Assembly: GCA_019637875.1 (NCBI GenBank)
Contig: JAHBUW010000003.1
Coordinates: forward strand, 298,175 to 362,174
Direction: 5' to 3'
Length of the DNA stretch: 64,000 nt
Source of the DNA: Pseudobdellovibrionaceae bacterium
GTDB taxonomy: Bacteria > Bdellovibrionota > Bdellovibrionia > Bdellovibrionales > Bdellovibrionaceae
The position numbers and the translations under genes are program-made. Of this stretch, positions 61,864-64,000 are shown piece by piece. Within the stretch, counting starts at the first letter, position 1. Every line of letters begins with the position of its first letter. The notes beneath the pieces were generated by a model, which worked only from the letters and a program-made list of their open reading frames with translations, did not search any database and was not told the origin of the DNA.

Positions 61864-62430
61864 ATGATTCATCGTCTGATTTTCTTGATTTGCACTCTGG
61901 GAGCGATTTCCGTCGGGGCGCAGACCATCGACATCGAAGCGATGCGTTCGCTGAAAATCGATCATGCCGCGAAAAGGGCCATCGAAAAATGGAATCCCCG
62001 TTTCACGACCTACGAAATGAACGACTATCCCGCACCGGTGCGGGAACTTTTCACCGCACGCGCGCATGAGCTGCCCATGGCCGCACGCGGAGACTTCAAC
62101 GGTGATGGCTCCATCGACTATGCATTTATGGGTCACGACGCGAAGAAAACTTACTTCGTCTTCGTGCTGAAATTCGCCTCGGGTTACAAAGTGAAAGTCG
62201 CACGCGCCGAGAAATATCTGGATCCGCGTCGTTCGTCGATCCAGAACGGAAAGTCCGCCACGCCCGGGCTTTCCATTTACATCGGACTTGCGGACCAAGA
62301 AGACAGCGCTCGGGGACGCTCCCAAGGGCGAGTCCTTTTCATCGAGTCCTTTGGCGGCGCAACCCGCCTGTACCAAGTGCGCGGCGATCGTCCCGCGCTG
62401 ATCCCCGAACTTTTCGGAAAAGCTCCCTAG
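61864..62430 (+). CDS. Exported protein with EF-hand-like calcium loop
   Basis: 188 aa with a signal peptide (to ~residue 19, ending SVGAQ). The segment GDFNGDGSIDYAFMGHD is a DxNxDGxIDxxF calcium-binding loop of the dockerin/EF-hand/FG-GAP kind. The rest is a beta-rich domain without a recognised family. It may be calcium dependent in the periplasm or outside the cell. Confidence 0.72.
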   Translation: MIHRLIFLICTLGAISVGAQTIDIEAMRSLKIDHAAKRAIEKWNPRFTTYEMNDYPAPVRELFTARAHELPMAARGDFNGDGSIDYAFMGHDAKKTYFVFVLKFASGYKVKVARAEKYLDPRRSSIQNGKSATPGLSIYIGLADQEDSARGRSQGRVLFIESFGGATRLYQVRGDRPALIPELFGKAP

Positions 62431-62480
62431 GCCTCGCACGATGCTTGTCAAAGCCGAGGCCCGCCCTCCAAGATAAAGGG

Positions 62481-63065
62481 ATGGATCCCATTTTTTCGGT
62501 GGCGCGGACGGTGCGTACGCCGCGCCAAATGCAGCAACTTCTGTACGGCTTCAACTACAACAAAAATGCGACGATGTATTCGGCGGCGACCGCACTCCAT
62601 CGTCGCGAAGCCCACTGCATGGAAGCCGCCCTCGCCGCGGCGGCCGTACTTGAAGTTCACGGTTACCCGCCCATCATCATGAGCCTGGAATCCCACGACC
62701 GCCTGGATCACGTCGTCTACGTCTTCCGTTCGCAAGTGACCGAGGGCCTTTACGGGGCGATCGGCCGCAGTCGCGACGAAGGTTTGCACGGCCGTCCGGC
62801 GATTTTCCCAAGCCCGCGGGCCCTGGCGGCCTCCTACCTCGATCCATATGTCGACCTCACCGGTCGTATTCGTGCCTACGGGCTATTCCATCTCGACGAG
62901 CAAGGCTACGATTGGCGCCGCTCGACACGGAACTGCTGGCCCACCGAGAACTACCTGCTCGCGGCGAAGCACACGCCGCTCGATATGACGGACGCACGTT
63001 ACACGCGACTCCTCACGGCCTACCGCAAGCGCGGACCGATGCCCCGCCAGGATTTTTGGTGGTGA
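62481..63065 (+). CDS. Transglutaminase-like cysteine-protease-fold protein
   Basis: 194 aa, no signal peptide. Cys46 in RREAHCMEAALAAAAVLEVHGYPP, His77 in RLDHVVYVF and an Asp near 99 in GRSRDEG resemble the Cys-His-Asp order of transglutaminase/arylamine N-acetyltransferase folds, specifically the bacterial transglutaminase-like type where C-x-E-A-A precedes helix. Enzyme type cannot be fixed. ATG 62481 has aaaggg immediately upstream, which is unusually close; a TTG at 62445 is an alternative start. Confidence 0.62.
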   Translation: MDPIFSVARTVRTPRQMQQLLYGFNYNKNATMYSAATALHRREAHCMEAALAAAAVLEVHGYPPIIMSLESHDRLDHVVYVFRSQVTEGLYGAIGRSRDEGLHGRPAIFPSPRALAASYLDPYVDLTGRIRAYGLFHLDEQGYDWRRSTRNCWPTENYLLAAKHTPLDMTDARYTRLLTAYRKRGPMPRQDFWW

Positions 63066-63580
63066 ATTCTTTCGTACGACAGGGCGGGGTCTAATCTCCC
63101 GGCAGGACTCAAAAACTTCGGCACCATAAGAATGAGCGACATCCCGACCGAAACACCAGGATCCGGAAGCGATGTCTTGGCTTTTGAAAGAGGCTCGCGA
63201 CGCGATCGACCGGATCGGGAGACTGGGACATCCCGCGAGACGGCGGAGGTCGCGTAAAACCACACGAGGCCCGTGCGCACTTCCGAATCGGAAGTAAATC
63301 GGCGGAAGCCTGTCATGAAGAAGAGAATCAAAATGCGATGTGACAAAGTTGTTCTTGACGGGATTTCGGGCCTCTCACCAGCCTGCGTGAGAGGAACGTT
63401 TTCCAACGATGAGGCCGGACGTGCATTCTCAATTTCGAGCGCACCCAGGTCCTATAAGCGAATGTCACAGTGGATTTTCATCCTTACCCATGCGCCGATA
63501 CCCTTGGCAAAAAACTCGAAAATCACGCTTTAGAAACCCGTGATACACAGATCCTGTCTTGTCGCAGAAAGGATCTGAAT
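63066..63580. other. Intergenic region, no convincing gene
   Basis: 515 bases between the transglutaminase-like gene and the HNH-type gene. An 86-codon reading frame at 63273-63533 exists but has no Shine-Dalgarno, odd composition and no recognisable domain, so it is not called. The stretch near 63480-63580 is more AT-rich and probably holds the promoter of the gene at 63581 (ttggca followed by tttaga, spacing 19, is the best candidate but weak). Confidence 0.45.
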
Positions 63581-64000
63581 ATGAATCTCGCGAATCTCAC
63601 CGACGTCAATCTTTTGGCTCGTTTCGAAAAACTCGTGCGCACCGAACGCAAGATCACGCACTTGGTGCTTGAATGCATTCTCGAGATCGACCATCGCAAG
63701 CTCTATCTCGACCAAGCTTACCCAAATCTTTTTGAGTACCTCACCCAAGCCCATGGCTATTCGGCGGGATCGGCCCAGCGACGGATCTCGGCTGCGCGGC
63801 TTCTCGGTGAAATCCCTGAAGTCGCTTTGAAGATCGAAGAGGGACGGATCAATCTGTCCCAGATCGCGCTCGCCGCACAGACGATCAAAGCAGCCGAAAA
63901 GCGGTTCGCGGTGAAGATGGAGGGCGAAGCGAAACTTGAGCTTCTTGAAAAGTTGGAAACCAAAAATTTCTCCGAAACTCAACGGATCCTAAGCCAAGAG
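63581..64000 (+). CDS. HNH-endonuclease-type protein, N-terminal part (cut by window edge)
   Basis: 140 residues present, beginning MNLANLTDVNLLARFEKLVRTERKITHLVLECILEID. The helical N-terminal region with LYLDQAYPNLFEYLTQAHGYSAGSAQRRISAARLL matches the N-terminus of the HNH endonucleases that are abundant in Bdellovibrio genomes. The catalytic HNH domain lies off the right edge. An aagga site is 9 bases before the ATG. Function (mobile-element, restriction or repair) cannot be told. Confidence 0.7.
   Translation, partial: MNLANLTDVNLLARFEKLVRTERKITHLVLECILEIDHRKLYLDQAYPNLFEYLTQAHGYSAGSAQRRISAARLLGEIPEVALKIEEGRINLSQIALAAQTIKAAEKRFAVKMEGEAKLELLEKLETKNFSETQRILSQE

Noticed and set aside
63273..63533. 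86-codon plus-strand reading frame in the gap near the right edge
   Set aside because: No Shine-Dalgarno, no recognisable domain, and composition unlike the neighbouring genes.

Overview
The window looks like chromosomal DNA from a GC-rich member of the Bdellovibrionota, a Bdellovibrio-like predatory or ex-predatory bacterium. This rests on gene content: an NtrY/NtrX pair, a fused NuoCD, a Bdellovibrio-type flagellin, many small secreted or lipoprotein hypotheticals, peptidoglycan-active and proteolytic exported enzymes, and an HNH-endonuclease-type protein at the right edge. The species cannot be fixed from sequence reading alone. No rRNA, tRNA, CRISPR array, insertion sequence or prophage was recognised.

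Left part (1-17.6 kb). A minus-strand riboflavin cluster (ribE, a ribB gene whose RibA-like half has lost its zinc site, ribH) is followed by the two-component pair ntrY-ntrX. Next come secreted hypotheticals, a 2-hydroxyacid dehydrogenase, the ClpB disaggregase behind a heat-shock-like promoter, a YkuD-type L,D-transpeptidase, a DUF962 membrane protein, flagellin, a lipoprotein, a histone-H1-like Lys-rich/acidic protein and a sigma-54 activator without a receiver domain.

Middle (17.6-37.7 kb). XerC, a FecR-domain protein next to a TPR/beta-barrel outer-membrane protein, RecO with a coupled unknown protein, and a lytic transglycosylase with a small partner. A roughly 200-bp MITE-like palindrome then precedes a compact nuoB-CD-E-F-G-I operon that encodes only the peripheral arm of complex I. 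An exported subtilisin and a heterodimeric ABC exporter follow.

The clearest foreign segment is 37.7-41.2 kb, visibly more AT-rich than its surroundings. It holds an AAA+ ATPase and a large cytoplasmic subtilisin-like protease in one transcription unit, matching the IetAS module (known as a plasmid toxin/antitoxin-like system and as an anti-phage system). It is the best candidate for an unusual biological system in the window.

Right part (41.3-64 kb). A VWA lipoprotein, a GYF-GYF-PilZ c-di-GMP effector candidate, a large secreted NlpC/P60-like protein, an orphan terminase-small-subunit-like gene, an organophosphate:phosphate antiporter-type MFS carrier and a FUSC-type membrane protein. A tightly overlapping minus-strand run follows: phnD-phnC-phnE, thioesterase, RluA-type pseudouridine synthase, protein-glutaminase-like deamidase, small secreted protein. 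After it come a HAD phosphatase, a zinc-metalloprotease lipoprotein, an RsmI-type methyltransferase and HrpB, then small secreted proteins and the truncated HNH-type gene.

Gene 3' ends are decorated several times by short palindromic or tandem repeats containing GGTACC/GGTAGC or copies of the last codons plus stop. This suggests a dispersed repeat family in this genome.
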